This document shows positions 48,020 through 57,891 of a DNA stretch of 64,000 nt, piece by piece. The notes below the pieces were generated by a model. It did not search any database and had not been told where the DNA came from. It saw only the letters and a program-made list of their open reading frames with translations. A program made the translations under genes and the position numbers. This stretch comes from Confluentibacter flavum (lineage in GTDB: Bacteria > Bacteroidota > Bacteroidia > Flavobacteriales > Flavobacteriaceae). Numbering within the stretch: position 1 is the first letter of the stretch; the number at the start of each line of letters is the position of its first letter. Location of the stretch: NCBI RefSeq assembly GCF_002843175.1, contig NZ_PJEO01000011.1:124001-188000 (forward strand), read 5' to 3'.

Positions 48020-51000
48020 ATGAATGAAAAACATGTGATTAGATATGTCATAAAGCTATCTAGAACCCTTATCAAGAAGTATGCTATTATAGCAATACTA
48101 TTTCCGTTTTGTCTGGCATCAGCCCAAAATTCCACTGAAAAAATTACTGGTGTCGTTTTAGACGAATCAAACGGTGAACCGCTTTTAGGAGTTAACATTT
48201 TACTGAAGGATTCCAACCAAGGAGCCGTTACAGATGAAAATGGTACATTTTCCATTACGGCCAAAATTGGAGAAACACTTACAGTAAGCTATTTAGGGTT
48301 TGTGACCCAACAGGTAAAAATTACCGGTAATCAATTAAGTATTCGATTAAAAGAAGATATTAATTCTTTGAACGAAGTGGTAGTAATTGGTTATGGTAAA
48401 TCAAAGAGAGGAGATCTTACTGGTGGTATTTCTTCTATTAGTGGAGAAGAACTTCTCAAAACAAAACCTACTACATTTGATCAAGCGCTACAAGGAAAAG
48501 TAGCCGGTGTAGTGGTACAACAAACATCTGGGCAACCAGGAGGAGGGGTTAATGTACAAATACGTGGTTTGTCTTCTTTTGGTGGAAGTTCTCCTTTATA
48601 TGTAATTGATGGAGTTATAATTGGTCAAAGTTATGATGGAGGCAATGGTACAAATCCATTAGCTGCTATTAGTCCCTCAGATATTGAGTCTGTTGACGTT
48701 TTAAAAGATGCATCTGCAACTGCTATTTATGGATCGCAGGCGACTAATGGTGTCATTGTTATTACCACTAAAAGAGGTAGAGAAGGGAAGCCAAAAATTA
48801 CTTATGACTATAGTAGTGGATTTCAGCAATTAACAAAGCAATATCCTACTATGAATTTGCAAGAGTATGCCCAGTTTATTAACGATAGATCTGTTATTTG
48901 GGGATTTGATGAAAGGCCTGAATTTGCAAATCCAAAGCACTTAGGCAAAGGCACAAACTGGCAAGACGAATTATTCAGAAGTGCTCCAATGAGCAATCAT
49001 GTACTTACAATGAGTGGAGGTAATGATAGAACACAGTATTTATTGTCAGGTTCATATTTTAGTCAAGAGGGTATAGCGATAGGATCTAAGTTTACAAGAA
49101 CTTCTTTAAGGATAAATTTGGATAATAAAGCGACTGATTGGTTGAAAATAGGAACTAGTTTACAGTTAACCCATATTGATGAGAATGTAAATACAACAGG
49201 TTCAAATGTTATTGCATCAGCATTATGGCAAACACCAGATATAGCAGTTAAAAATCCTGATGGTAGTTATGCTGGAGAAGAAAGTAGTGAAGGATGGATT
49301 ACAAAACGTGTAAACCCAGTTGCTATTTCTCTTGTTAATAAAAATAATCCTAAAAGAAATCAGTTGTTTGGTAATCTTTATGCTGATATGACATTGACAA
49401 AGAATTTGACATTTAGAAATGAGATCTCAGCAAATGTTTTTCTTCAAACAAATAATGAATATTATCCTAAATATAAATTTGGGTTAGCTGAGAGATTAGT
49501 GAATGAGTCAAAATATAGTTATAGTCAAAACTATTTTACTGCTTTTAGGAGTTTTCTTACTTATGCTAAAGTGTTTAAAAACAAATACAATGTTAACTTG
49601 CTGTTAGGACATGAGGCACAGTTGTCTCAGTTTGAAAATGTTAATGCAGCAAGAAGAGGTTTCATTTCAGACAATGTTACCAATATAGGTAGTGGTGATG
49701 CATCAACTGCTACAAATGGTGGACAAAAAGGAGCTGGTGCGCAGGAATCTTATTTTGGGCGTCTTAATTTTATTTTAAATGATAAATATTTGTTTACAGC
49801 TAATTTGCGTGCAGATGGCTCTTCAAAATTTATATCAGATAACCGTTGGGTAAATACGTATTCTGGAGCATTTGCATGGAAGATCAATAAAGAAGGTTTC
49901 TTAAAAGATGTAAAAGGGATTAATGAGCTTAAAATAAGAGTGGGTTATGGTGAAACTAATAATCAAAATGTTAGAGAAAATGCTTATTTATCAACGCTAA
50001 CGGCGTCTCCAACATCTTTGGGTAATGCACTAGTTGTGACTAATTTAGGAAACCCTGATGTTCAATGGGAAAGTACAGAATATAGTAATGTTGGAATTGA
50101 TGCAAATCTTTTTAATTGGAGACTTAATCTTTCAGTTGATGTCTATAATCGTTTGACGGACGGATTGTTAATGCAAATCCCATTACCACTTTATTCTGGA
50201 ACAACTACCGGGTGGTCTCCAGGAGCAATTTTTGCTCCATATGTAAATATTGGATCTGTTAGAAATAGAGGGATAGATTTTCGTATAAATTCTAAAAATA
50301 TAAATACTAAAGATTTTTCTTGGAGTTCTGATTTTACCTTATCTCATAATAAAAACAAGGTATTAAAATTAAATACAGATGGAGCTTCCTTGCCTGGAAC
50401 TTATGGCAATGAAGTAGTTGCTCAAACGGTAGTTGGTGGATCTATAGGTGATTTTTATGGTTACAAAGTAGATGGAGGCGTATTTGCAACCGCAAGCGAT
50501 TTTGAGACGCATGCATTGCCTGCTACTAATGATGGTGTTGCATTACCAATTACGCCAAATTCTGGAGGGGTATGGTATGGAGATCTTAAATTTAAAGATT
50601 TAAATGGGGATGGTATTATTACTGAAAAAGATAGAACGTATTTAGGTTCTCCAATTCCTGTTGTTCAACTAGGTTTTGGTAATAACTTTAGTTATAAAGG
50701 TATTGATTTGAATATTTTCTTTAGTTCTAATATTGGTAATAAAGTAATAAATGCAATGAGAATTAATGGAGAAAATCCTTTAACTAATTATGGATACTTA
50801 AAAACATTAAAAGATCATGCGGTACTTGCTTTAATTGATCCAAATGGTTCGGCTTCAGATGTTAACAATGTGTATGTTACCAATCCAAACACTACCATTG
50901 TAGGGCTTAAAAATAATAATAGTAATCAAAGCCACCGTTTCTCTGATAAATATGTTGAAGATGGCTCTTTTATCAGATGTAAAAATATTACTCTAGGTTA

Positions 51001-51202
51001 TACCTTCCCTAAAGACATACTTGATAAATTCCATTTAGATAATTTACGTGTGTATGCGAATGTAACCAATGCTTTTCTTATTACTAAATACAAAGGATTG
51101 GATCCTGAAGTGGGTTCGTGGAATCCATTACGGGCTGGAATTGATGATGGCTTTTACCCGCAAGCACGAACATTTACTTTAGGACTTAACTTGGGACTTT
51201 AA
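48020..51202 (+). CDS. susC-like: SusC-family TonB-dependent transporter of the second locus
   Basis: This is a 1060-residue outer-membrane transporter. I place the start at ATG 48020 (MNEKHVIRYV); a longer frame from TTG 47978 would place the inverted repeat inside the gene. After the signal peptide (FPFCLASAQN) come the carboxypeptidase-regulatory domain (GVVLDESNGEPLLGVNILLKD), the plug (VVVIGYGKSKRGDLTGGISS, VNVQIRGLSSFGG, PLYVIDG, DVLKDASATAIYGSQATNGV) and the beta-barrel ending FTLGLNLGL. It imports oligosaccharides across the outer membrane using TonB energy. Its partner SusD follows after 25 bases. The neighbouring enzymes point to xyloglucan oligosaccharides as cargo, which is an inference. 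Confidence 0.95.
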   Translation: MNEKHVIRYVIKLSRTLIKKYAIIAILFPFCLASAQNSTEKITGVVLDESNGEPLLGVNILLKDSNQGAVTDENGTFSITAKIGETLTVSYLGFVTQQVKITGNQLSIRLKEDINSLNEVVVIGYGKSKRGDLTGGISSISGEELLKTKPTTFDQALQGKVAGVVVQQTSGQPGGGVNVQIRGLSSFGGSSPLYVIDGVIIGQSYDGGNGTNPLAAISPSDIESVDVLKDASATAIYGSQATNGVIVITTKRGREGKPKITYDYSSGFQQLTKQYPTMNLQEYAQFINDRSVIWGFDERPEFANPKHLGKGTNWQDELFRSAPMSNHVLTMSGGNDRTQYLLSGSYFSQEGIAIGSKFTRTSLRINLDNKATDWLKIGTSLQLTHIDENVNTTGSNVIASALWQTPDIAVKNPDGSYAGEESSEGWITKRVNPVAISLVNKNNPKRNQLFGNLYADMTLTKNLTFRNEISANVFLQTNNEYYPKYKFGLAERLVNESKYSYSQNYFTAFRSFLTYAKVFKNKYNVNLLLGHEAQLSQFENVNAARRGFISDNVTNIGSGDASTATNGGQKGAGAQESYFGRLNFILNDKYLFTANLRADGSSKFISDNRWVNTYSGAFAWKINKEGFLKDVKGINELKIRVGYGETNNQNVRENAYLSTLTASPTSLGNALVVTNLGNPDVQWESTEYSNVGIDANLFNWRLNLSVDVYNRLTDGLLMQIPLPLYSGTTTGWSPGAIFAPYVNIGSVRNRGIDFRINSKNINTKDFSWSSDFTLSHNKNKVLKLNTDGASLPGTYGNEVVAQTVVGGSIGDFYGYKVDGGVFATASDFETHALPATNDGVALPITPNSGGVWYGDLKFKDLNGDGIITEKDRTYLGSPIPVVQLGFGNNFSYKGIDLNIFFSSNIGNKVINAMRINGENPLTNYGYLKTLKDHAVLALIDPNGSASDVNNVYVTNPNTTIVGLKNNNSNQSHRFSDKYVEDGSFIRCKNITLGYTFPKDILDKFHLDNLRVYANVTNAFLITKYKGLDPEVGSWNPLRAGIDDGFYPQARTFTLGLNLGL

Positions 51203-51227
51203 TTTTAAATAAATAAACTAACGTATT

Positions 51228-52820
51228 ATGAAAAATATAAATTTTAAATTGATTTGTGTGTTGTTTGCTGTGTTTTTTGCAGTAAGCTGCTCGAAAGATT
51301 TTCTCGAGCGACCTTCTCTATCAGAGATAAGCACTGAAAATTTTTATCAGACAAAAGAAGAACTCAGGTTAGCTACGGCGGGACTTTATGCTGGTAAAGT
51401 ATGGGGAGAATACCATAATCGAGCAATCATTGCTATTGGGGATGTATTAGGCGGGAACCTTGTTCTGCCATGGGGAGGGCAAGATCTGGTAGAGCTTAAC
51501 ACGTTTACGCTTTCAGGAACTAACGATCGTTTAGTATCCTGTTGGAAAGGGCTATATTTTGTGGTTGGGCATTGCAATGCTACAATTAATGGTATTGAAA
51601 ATGCACCAGCAACAATTGCTGAGGCAGATAAAAATGCTGCCATAGCGGAGGCAAGATTCATTCGTGCTATGGCATACTATCATCTTGTTATGACATGGGG
51701 AGAAGTGCCTATATATGAAGATTATGCGGAGTTGATATCATCTCCTTTAGTAAACAAAAATATAGTAGCAGATGGTTACCGATTTATTACTGAAGATTTA
51801 ATTTTTGCTGCCGAAAATCTTCCTGAAACTGATGAAAAAGGTAGAGTTACTAGTTGGTCTGCAAAAGGTCTGTTAAGCAAAGTATATTTAACGATGGCAG
51901 GATTAGGTCAATCAGGTGGAACCCGCAATCAGGAATATTTAGACTTGGCAAAAAATTATGCAAAAGATGTAATAGAAAACAGTGGCTCTGTATTACTTCC
52001 TAGTTATAAAGATCTTTTTAAAACGCAATTCAATGATAATCCAGAATCATTATTTGCACTGCAATGGACTAGTCCCAGTGGTGGTTGGGGGGAAGGTAAT
52101 ATGAACTTGACAATGTCGCCAAGCAATGATATTGTCCCTCAAAAAGAGCTTGCTTTTGGAGGTCCATCACCGAGTTATGATTTGTATTTAGCGTATACTG
52201 AGCAGGATTCCATAAGACGTAAAGCGACTATTATGCTCCCTGGAGACTATTATGAAGAGTTAAACGCTGCTGAAGGTGGATATACTTGTACTTTGCCAGC
52301 GATGAAGAAACATATTATTGGTAACGAAGTAGATAATAATTTTCCTGCAATGACGACTTTAAGTTCTATAGAGCATAATTCATTACTTAGATTGGCAGAT
52401 GTTTATTTGATATATGCTGAAGCTATCTTGGGTAATAATGCCTCTACAACTAATGCTGAAGCCTTATTGTATTTTAATATGGTAAGAGAGCGTGCAGGGG
52501 TTGATCCTTTAACAGAGCTTAATACTGATATTATTCTAAAAGAAAGAAGACTTGAATTTGCTTGTGAAGGACAATATTGGTATGATTTAGTAAGACTTTC
52601 TTATTATAATCCTGTAAAAGCAATTGAAGTTCTTAATACTCAAATTAGTAATGATATAAGGGTAAGATTTGATTATGATGAAGATACTGAAATAGCTACA
52701 CCTAATGATCCTATAGGAATTATTACTCCGGCATCTGTTGGTACTTTTACTTTGCAATTACCTTCATTAGAAATAATTGCTAATCCAAAATTGAATGAAC
52801 CTGCAGTACCATACTATTAA
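51228..52820 (+). CDS. susD-like: SusD/RagB-family lipoprotein of the second locus
   Basis: The 530-residue lipoprotein has the signal AVFFAVSCSKDFLERPS, where CSKDFLE is the usual SusD start. The helical SusD core has EARFIRAMAYYHLVMTWGEVPIYE, and the C-terminal region has LLRLADVYLIYAEAILG, MVRERAGVDPL and LKERRLEFACEGQYWYDLVRL. It binds glycan on the cell surface and closes over the SusC barrel. It is followed after 17 bases by the third member of the surface complex, the IPT-domain binding protein. Confidence 0.95.
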   Translation: MKNINFKLICVLFAVFFAVSCSKDFLERPSLSEISTENFYQTKEELRLATAGLYAGKVWGEYHNRAIIAIGDVLGGNLVLPWGGQDLVELNTFTLSGTNDRLVSCWKGLYFVVGHCNATINGIENAPATIAEADKNAAIAEARFIRAMAYYHLVMTWGEVPIYEDYAELISSPLVNKNIVADGYRFITEDLIFAAENLPETDEKGRVTSWSAKGLLSKVYLTMAGLGQSGGTRNQEYLDLAKNYAKDVIENSGSVLLPSYKDLFKTQFNDNPESLFALQWTSPSGGWGEGNMNLTMSPSNDIVPQKELAFGGPSPSYDLYLAYTEQDSIRRKATIMLPGDYYEELNAAEGGYTCTLPAMKKHIIGNEVDNNFPAMTTLSSIEHNSLLRLADVYLIYAEAILGNNASTTNAEALLYFNMVRERAGVDPLTELNTDIILKERRLEFACEGQYWYDLVRLSYYNPVKAIEVLNTQISNDIRVRFDYDEDTEIATPNDPIGIITPASVGTFTLQLPSLEIIANPKLNEPAVPYY

Positions 52821-52837
52821 TACTAAATAATAAAGAC

Positions 52838-54361
52838 ATGAAAAATATACTAAATAAATACATTCCTTTTTTACTGGCTTTCAGTATAACGGTAATTATT
52901 ACACTATTTACGTCTTGTGATAATAATGATGATGATGTTTCAGGTTCGGGTGGTGCTCCTGTTATTACACAGATACGAAATTATGAAGCTTCACCAAATG
53001 ACACGCTTGTTGATAAGATAGTTCCTGGTCAATGGATAGTAGTCCATGGGAAGAATTTAAAAAAAGCCACTGAAATAAGTTTTAATGGTAGTTCTGCTCA
53101 GTTCGATGCTGGATTGTTTTCAGATAACACAGCGGTTTTACAAGTTCCTTGGTCTGTACCTCTTAATAATCTTGATCCAGATATTGTTAATACTATACAA
53201 TATGTTACCATTAGCGGAACAACTACTTTTAAATTTAATGTAGTTGGGCCGCCAGCTACCATCTATGGCAATTCGATGACATCTGCTACTATGGCAGGCG
53301 ATTCGATTTATATTTATGGTGCTAATTTATATTTGATAGAAAAACTGACCCTAGCAGGTACAGATGTGTCATCATTTACAACAGTAGATGATGGTAGTTC
53401 CATCGGATTTACACTTCCGGCTATTGATGCGCCAATGCCTTGGGCTGGAGAGCTTGTTCTTGCATCTGGTATCTATCAATTTGATGTTTTAATTGTTCCA
53501 GAAATTTTTGCTGTTTCTAATGCAAATCCTTCTGGGGGCGATTTAGTACGTGTGTATGGTAAAAATTTGAATGATGTTTCAAGTTTTAGTTTTGGCGGTG
53601 CTAATATTACAGATTTTACAGAAGAACCAGATGGTTATTATGTTGAGTTTATAGCTCCTGATAGATGGAGTTACTCTAGTGGACCAGTGACCATTGTTAA
53701 TAGTTATGGAACGGCTTCTACTGTGTATGGTATAAATACTCAAAATGGCGATAAAGTAGGTCTTTTAGCAAATTTTGAGTGGGGTGATTATTTTGGTTAT
53801 CATTGGTGGGGAGATATTTCTTTAGCTTTTGGCCCCGTAGCCGATTTTAATGGTTCGATGGGAACAAATAATTCTATGTATATATATTTTAATACGCCTA
53901 TTTTAGCCGGTGGTGAAAGTAAGTACGCCCCATTGGGTAATTCTAATACGGGTAATAAATGGATACCTGTGGCCAATCTTTCAGATCCTGTTGAAAACTG
54001 GGGGCTTCAATTTGAAATAAGTGTGGCCAACCCATGGAATGGAGGTACGCTTTATATTAGAACTGAATTTGCAGGTGATACTTTTGTAGCGCGTTATGAG
54101 CCATGGAAAATTCCTGGTTCTAATAAGACCCTTGCTTATAAAACGGATGGTTGGCAAACCGTAACGATTCCTTTATCTCAATTCAAATCAAAAGATGTCA
54201 CATTAGGGGATGGTAATCCAGTTGACAGTTTAAATAAATTACTAGGCGCTACTGGTGCGAGTAGTTATAATATGACCCTTAAAAATTTCGCCTCTTCATC
54301 AACAGCAACAGGTTTTTATGCTGCTATTGACAATATTAGAGTGGTGAAAATCAAAGAATAA
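52838..54361 (+). CDS. IPT/TIG-domain surface glycan-binding lipoprotein (SGBP-B type)
   Basis: The 507-residue lipoprotein (FTSCDNNDDD) consists of about three immunoglobulin-like IPT/TIG repeats. They are recognisable by GQWIVVHGKNLKKATEISFNG, GDSIYIYGANLYLIEKLTLAG and GGDLVRVYGKNLNDVSSFSFGG. A C-terminal jelly-roll domain (residues about 310-507) is rich in Trp and Tyr (WGDYFGYHWWGDISLAFGP, WQTVTIPLSQF, FYAAIDNIRVVKI). This is the layout of the xyloglucan-binding SGBP-B proteins of Bacteroides xyloglucan loci. It has no catalytic motif. The position directly after SusD is the usual one for this class. Terminator 54396-54439 follows it and separates the surface-complex genes from the enzyme genes. 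Confidence 0.88.
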   Translation: MKNILNKYIPFLLAFSITVIITLFTSCDNNDDDVSGSGGAPVITQIRNYEASPNDTLVDKIVPGQWIVVHGKNLKKATEISFNGSSAQFDAGLFSDNTAVLQVPWSVPLNNLDPDIVNTIQYVTISGTTTFKFNVVGPPATIYGNSMTSATMAGDSIYIYGANLYLIEKLTLAGTDVSSFTTVDDGSSIGFTLPAIDAPMPWAGELVLASGIYQFDVLIVPEIFAVSNANPSGGDLVRVYGKNLNDVSSFSFGGANITDFTEEPDGYYVEFIAPDRWSYSSGPVTIVNSYGTASTVYGINTQNGDKVGLLANFEWGDYFGYHWWGDISLAFGPVADFNGSMGTNNSMYIYFNTPILAGGESKYAPLGNSNTGNKWIPVANLSDPVENWGLQFEISVANPWNGGTLYIRTEFAGDTFVARYEPWKIPGSNKTLAYKTDGWQTVTIPLSQFKSKDVTLGDGNPVDSLNKLLGATGASSYNMTLKNFASSSTATGFYAAIDNIRVVKIKE

Positions 54362-54395
54362 ATCTTTCATAATAAACTTTTTAATAGCTAAAAGT

Positions 54396-54439
54396 AACCT
54401 GCGGGATTCAATGAAAATTGAATTTTCCGCAGGTTTTTA
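54396..54439 (+). terminator. Terminator after the surface glycan-binding protein gene
   Basis: AACCTGCGG (54396-54404) pairs with CCGCAGGTT (54427-54435). An inner pairing TTCAAT/ATTGAA (54407-54412 with 54417-54422) extends the stem, and a T-run follows. The first GH5 gene starts 34 bases later, again leaving no room for an ordinary promoter. Confidence 0.85.
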
Positions 54440-54473
54440 ATCCATAAAAATTTATTAATAAAAAATAAAAAAA

Positions 54474-55949
54474 ATGAAGTCCAAACATTTCTACAAAATT
54501 TTACTTTTACTATGTGTTATCGTAACATCGGTATCCTGTTCAAGTAGCGGTGAGGCTGAAGATCCAATACTAACGGTTTCCGCGACCGAAGTATCCTTTG
54601 AGCCAGATGGCGGAACATCTGATGTATCACTTACAACAAACGGCACATGGACTGTTTCTAATCCAGCAACATCTTGGTTGCAAATAAACAATACGAGTGG
54701 TGGTACTGGAACAGCAACAATAACAATAACATCTGGAATGAATGGTTCTCAATTGACTCGTACCGCTACAATTACAGTTACGTCAAGCAATGGACAGGCA
54801 AGACGTATAACAGTTACGCAAACGGGCAATTTTTATCCATCATATAATTTAACGCCTAAAGCACCCGACGCAACAGGAATGAGCAGTACAGCGGTAGAAC
54901 TGGCGGCAAAAATGCGTATGGGAATGGGTATAAATATTGGCAATACCATGGAATCCCCGGGCGAAGGCGACTGGCAGTATGGTAATAAAATTACCGAATC
55001 ATATATAAAATTTTTGAAAGCAACAGGTTTCAGTGCAATACGACTTCCTGTTGCATGGAATTGGAGTCATATAATTGATCCTGACAAAGCGAAAATTGAC
55101 CCAGAATGGCTTGACAGAGTGAAAGAAGTAGTTGGGTGGTGTGTGGATAATGATATGTATGTGATGGTGAATATTCACTGGGACGGCGGCTGGCTGGAAA
55201 ATAATATTACCCACGATAAGAAAGAATCTGTTAATGCGAAACAAAAAGCACTTTGGGAACAGATAGCTACAACCTTGCGTGATTTTGATGAACACGTTCT
55301 ATTTGCCAGCACGAATGAACCTTGGGCTTGGGATGCCGAGATTATGGCCATACTTAATGGTTATCACGAAACATTCATCAAGGCAGTTCGCTCTACCGGA
55401 GGCAGAAACAGTAACAGGGTGCTGGTTGTGCAGGGGCCTAGTGGTAGTAGTGAATACACTTCTAAGCTGATGACTACGCTTCCTTACGACCCGGTACCTG
55501 ATCGTATGATGGTTGAGGTGCATTTCTACTCGCCTTATCCATTTATAATGAACCACGATGGAGATCATGGTCCGGGCACCAAAGTGGCTTACTACTGGGG
55601 GGCTGGGAATCATTCTACTATTGAGCCGGAGCGCAACGCCACCTTTGGAGAAGAGGATGCGGTCATTGCTGAACTCGGAATGATGAAAAAGTTTGTTGAT
55701 AGGGGTATCCCTGTGATATTGGGTGAATATGGAGACTATAGACGGACTGCCGACCTCGGAAGGGGTGTTCCTAAGGATACGGAGATGCACAACAAGTCTG
55801 TGGAATACTGGCTAACGTTTACGACCAAAACTATGATAGCGAATGGTTTTTTACCATTCTGGTGGGAGGTAGGTCAAGTTTTTGATAGAAAAGATAATGT
55901 GGTAAAGGATCAGGCTATGTTAGATGCCATTATCGCAGGATATAATTAA
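54474..55949 (+). CDS. BACON-GH5 endo-glucanase lipoprotein, copy 1
   Basis: The protein has 491 residues: a lipoprotein signal (VIVTSVSCSSSGEAED), one BACON domain (residues about 30-120; EVSFEPDGGTSDVSLTTNG, SSNGQARRITVTQTG) and a GH5 barrel of the GH5_4 type. Landmarks are GINIGNTMESPGEGDW, AIRLPVAWNW, NIHWDGGWLE, the acid/base Glu282 in STNEPWAWD and the nucleophile Glu418 in ILGEYGDYR. The BACON-GH5_4 architecture is that of the xyloglucan endo-hydrolases of Bacteroides xyloglucan loci: the enzyme is held on the surface, with BACON as a spacer, and cuts the backbone to oligosaccharides for SusC/D. Copies 3 and 4 share a nearly identical BACON-coding sequence. Mixed-linkage glucan or other beta-glucans are alternative substrates. 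Confidence 0.93.
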   Translation: MKSKHFYKILLLLCVIVTSVSCSSSGEAEDPILTVSATEVSFEPDGGTSDVSLTTNGTWTVSNPATSWLQINNTSGGTGTATITITSGMNGSQLTRTATITVTSSNGQARRITVTQTGNFYPSYNLTPKAPDATGMSSTAVELAAKMRMGMGINIGNTMESPGEGDWQYGNKITESYIKFLKATGFSAIRLPVAWNWSHIIDPDKAKIDPEWLDRVKEVVGWCVDNDMYVMVNIHWDGGWLENNITHDKKESVNAKQKALWEQIATTLRDFDEHVLFASTNEPWAWDAEIMAILNGYHETFIKAVRSTGGRNSNRVLVVQGPSGSSEYTSKLMTTLPYDPVPDRMMVEVHFYSPYPFIMNHDGDHGPGTKVAYYWGAGNHSTIEPERNATFGEEDAVIAELGMMKKFVDRGIPVILGEYGDYRRTADLGRGVPKDTEMHNKSVEYWLTFTTKTMIANGFLPFWWEVGQVFDRKDNVVKDQAMLDAIIAGYN

Positions 55950-55981
55950 TAATAGAGTGTCCATTATAGCATAAGGTTATT

Positions 55982-56022
55982 TCCTTCCCTGAGATTTGGT
56001 CAAACATTCGCCCAGGGAAGGA
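55982..56022 (+). repeat. Hairpin in the GH5-GH43 intergenic block, copy 1
   Basis: TCCTTCCCTG (55982-55991) pairs with CAGGGAAGGA (56013-56022). The whole intergenic block recurs between GH5 copy 4 and the second GH43 gene, where a related hairpin forms with changed stem bases. It has only a weak T-run, so an mRNA-processing or translation role is as likely as termination. Confidence 0.55.
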
Positions 56023-56110
56023 TTTACCTCTTTGTTACAGTAGTTTAAGAATAATTAATCAATTTAAATTAACCCTTAGCAAGTATCCGTTTTTGGGTAA
56101 AATATAAAGC

Positions 56111-57643
56111 ATGTTTAGAAAAAAAATATTATTAAGCACAGTCTTTGTTATCTCTTTTTTGGGATATCAAAAAGATGTAGAAGCTCAGGCTAATGTGGAT
56201 AAACCGAAAGAGATTAAAGAAAACCTTGAAAAAAAATTCGCAAATGTTTCGCCGAAACTTCTCACTAATAACGCGAATCCATTATTAGATTTTATGTTTA
56301 CGGCCGACCCGACAGCGGTGGAATACAACGGAAGAATGTATGTGTATGCCACGAATGATCACCAACAGTATGAGCATGTAGGAAAGGATGGTAAAAATTC
56401 ATACGAGAAAATCCGCACACTGGTCATGATGTCTTCAGATGATATGGTCAACTGGACGTATCATGGCTTCATAGATACAGCAAAGCTGGCGCCATGGAAT
56501 CAGAATTCTTGGGCACCTTCCATTACATCCAGACTGGAAGCGGATGGTAAGACGCACTTCTATTTGTATTACTCCAATGGCGGTGGTGGCACAGCCATGC
56601 TTACTTCCACCTCTCCTGTTGGCCCGTGGACTGATCCATTGGGAAAGAACATAGTCGACCGTTCTGTTCCCGGAGTGGATTGCGATGCTCCATTCGATCC
56701 CGGAGTTGTGATTGACGACCAAGGTACAGGCTGGCTGGCTTTTGGAGGGGGAACGCCAAAAACAGATTATATGCCGGGTATTTCCCATATCGTCAAGTTA
56801 GGAACAGATATGATCAGTTTGGCTGGCAATGTTGCTAAGATTCCCGCTCCTTATTTTTTTGAGGCCAGCGAACTTAACTTTATGAATGGAACCTGGGTTT
56901 ATACCTTTAATACAAGTTGGAAAGAACGTACTGAATGGCCTTATACCAATATTGCTAAACCAACCGTATGCAACATGTCTTATATGACCAGTAAAACACC
57001 TTTAAATCCAGATAGTTGGAAGTATCGCGACAATTACTTTAAGAATGCTGGCGAGGATAACGTGGGGCCTTGGACAAACAATCACACGCACCTAATCAAG
57101 TTCAAAGAGAAATATTATCTTACTTACCATGCCATGTATTTACAGGATTATTTTGGCACTAAGGGAGGTTTTCGTAATGTAGGTATCGAAGAAATGCAGG
57201 TGGATGAAGCCAATGTAAATATCTCCATGGGCAAAGCAACTTTCGAAGGTACGTCACAACTTAGCCCATTAAATCCATTTGTTCTTCAGCAAGCAGAAAC
57301 CACTGGAGGCACTTCGGGGCAAGTCCAGTTTGAAGCTGTTGGGAATGTGGGCAATATGGTTGCCAAAGGAAAAGCAGACAAACAATGTCTGATGGTTCGA
57401 GGGGCCGATTTTAGCAACCAGACTCCTAAAAAATTCGAAGCCAGGGTAAAAGGAAAAGGTAACATTGATGTGTATGTAAATAACCTTAAAGGGACTCCTC
57501 TTGTTTCGCTTACATGTGATGGGAAGGAATGGACTTCGCTCTCAAAAAAAATAAAACAGAAAATAGATAAAGCTGTAGGGAATATCTATTTTGTATTTGA
57601 TGGAGAAGATTTTTTGTTTGATGAATGGAAATTCATTTATTAA
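56111..57643 (+). CDS. GH43 glycosidase with C-terminal CBM6-like domain, copy 1
   Basis: The protein has 510 residues with a signal peptide ending near DVEAQANV. The GH43 propeller shows the full acidic triad: Asp66 in FTADPTAV, Asp196 in PFDPGVV and Glu251 in FFEASEL. The C-terminal 130 residues (FVLQQAETTGGTSGQV to the final FLFDEWKFIY) form a beta-sandwich resembling a CBM6-type carbohydrate-binding module. Arabinofuranosidase or beta-xylosidase activity is typical; in a xyloglucan-type locus removal of arabinofuranosyl caps is the simplest role. The gene follows GH5 copy 1 by 161 bases and has a second copy cut by the right edge of the window with the same length up to the catalytic residues. 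Base composition looks richer in GC than the susCD genes. Confidence 0.9.
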   Translation: MFRKKILLSTVFVISFLGYQKDVEAQANVDKPKEIKENLEKKFANVSPKLLTNNANPLLDFMFTADPTAVEYNGRMYVYATNDHQQYEHVGKDGKNSYEKIRTLVMMSSDDMVNWTYHGFIDTAKLAPWNQNSWAPSITSRLEADGKTHFYLYYSNGGGGTAMLTSTSPVGPWTDPLGKNIVDRSVPGVDCDAPFDPGVVIDDQGTGWLAFGGGTPKTDYMPGISHIVKLGTDMISLAGNVAKIPAPYFFEASELNFMNGTWVYTFNTSWKERTEWPYTNIAKPTVCNMSYMTSKTPLNPDSWKYRDNYFKNAGEDNVGPWTNNHTHLIKFKEKYYLTYHAMYLQDYFGTKGGFRNVGIEEMQVDEANVNISMGKATFEGTSQLSPLNPFVLQQAETTGGTSGQVQFEAVGNVGNMVAKGKADKQCLMVRGADFSNQTPKKFEARVKGKGNIDVYVNNLKGTPLVSLTCDGKEWTSLSKKIKQKIDKAVGNIYFVFDGEDFLFDEWKFIY

Positions 57644-57741
57644 TTCCGTAGAATATTAATTATAAACAAAATTAGTTATATCCAGCGGGTTATTTTAAAA
57701 ACTGTAGAATAAGATTAATAGAACCTTTAACAACAAATTCT

Positions 57742-57816
57742 GATCTATTTGTCAAGGGACTCCATCGCTTAAAGCAGGCTTATACAAAATTGATGAAAGC
57801 TTTTAGTTATTGGTTG
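57742..57816 (+). repeat. Intergenic repeat, copy 1
   Basis: The stretch with GTCAAGGGACTCCATCGCTT recurs at 61155-61228 with a few differences, each time 75 to 90 bases before a BACON-GH5 start. It is a relic of the local duplications, or a shared 5' element. Confidence 0.7.
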
Positions 57817-57834
57817 ATTATTGAAATTATGGTC

Positions 57835-57855
57835 TGCGGGTTGAACTTTCCCGCA
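57835..57855 (+). terminator. GC-rich hairpin before GH5 copy 2
   Basis: TGCGGG (57835-57840) pairs with CCCGCA (57850-57855). It resembles the base of the terminator at 54396 but lacks a T-run, so termination is doubtful. It lies in the leader of GH5 copy 2. Confidence 0.4.
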
Positions 57856-57891
57856 AATCTTACAACAAATATATTTAAAAGAACAAACAAA

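Noticed and set aside
55299-55790. Minus-strand frame of 163 codons inside GH5 copy 1
   Set aside because: It lies wholly antisense to a gene with full family motifs, has no recognisable motif, and similar antisense frames recur in the paralogues because the coding sequence is conserved.
57790-57891. TTG-started extension of GH5 copy 2
   Set aside because: It overlaps the intergenic repeat and a hairpin; ATG 57892 gives the lipoprotein signal shared with the paralogues.
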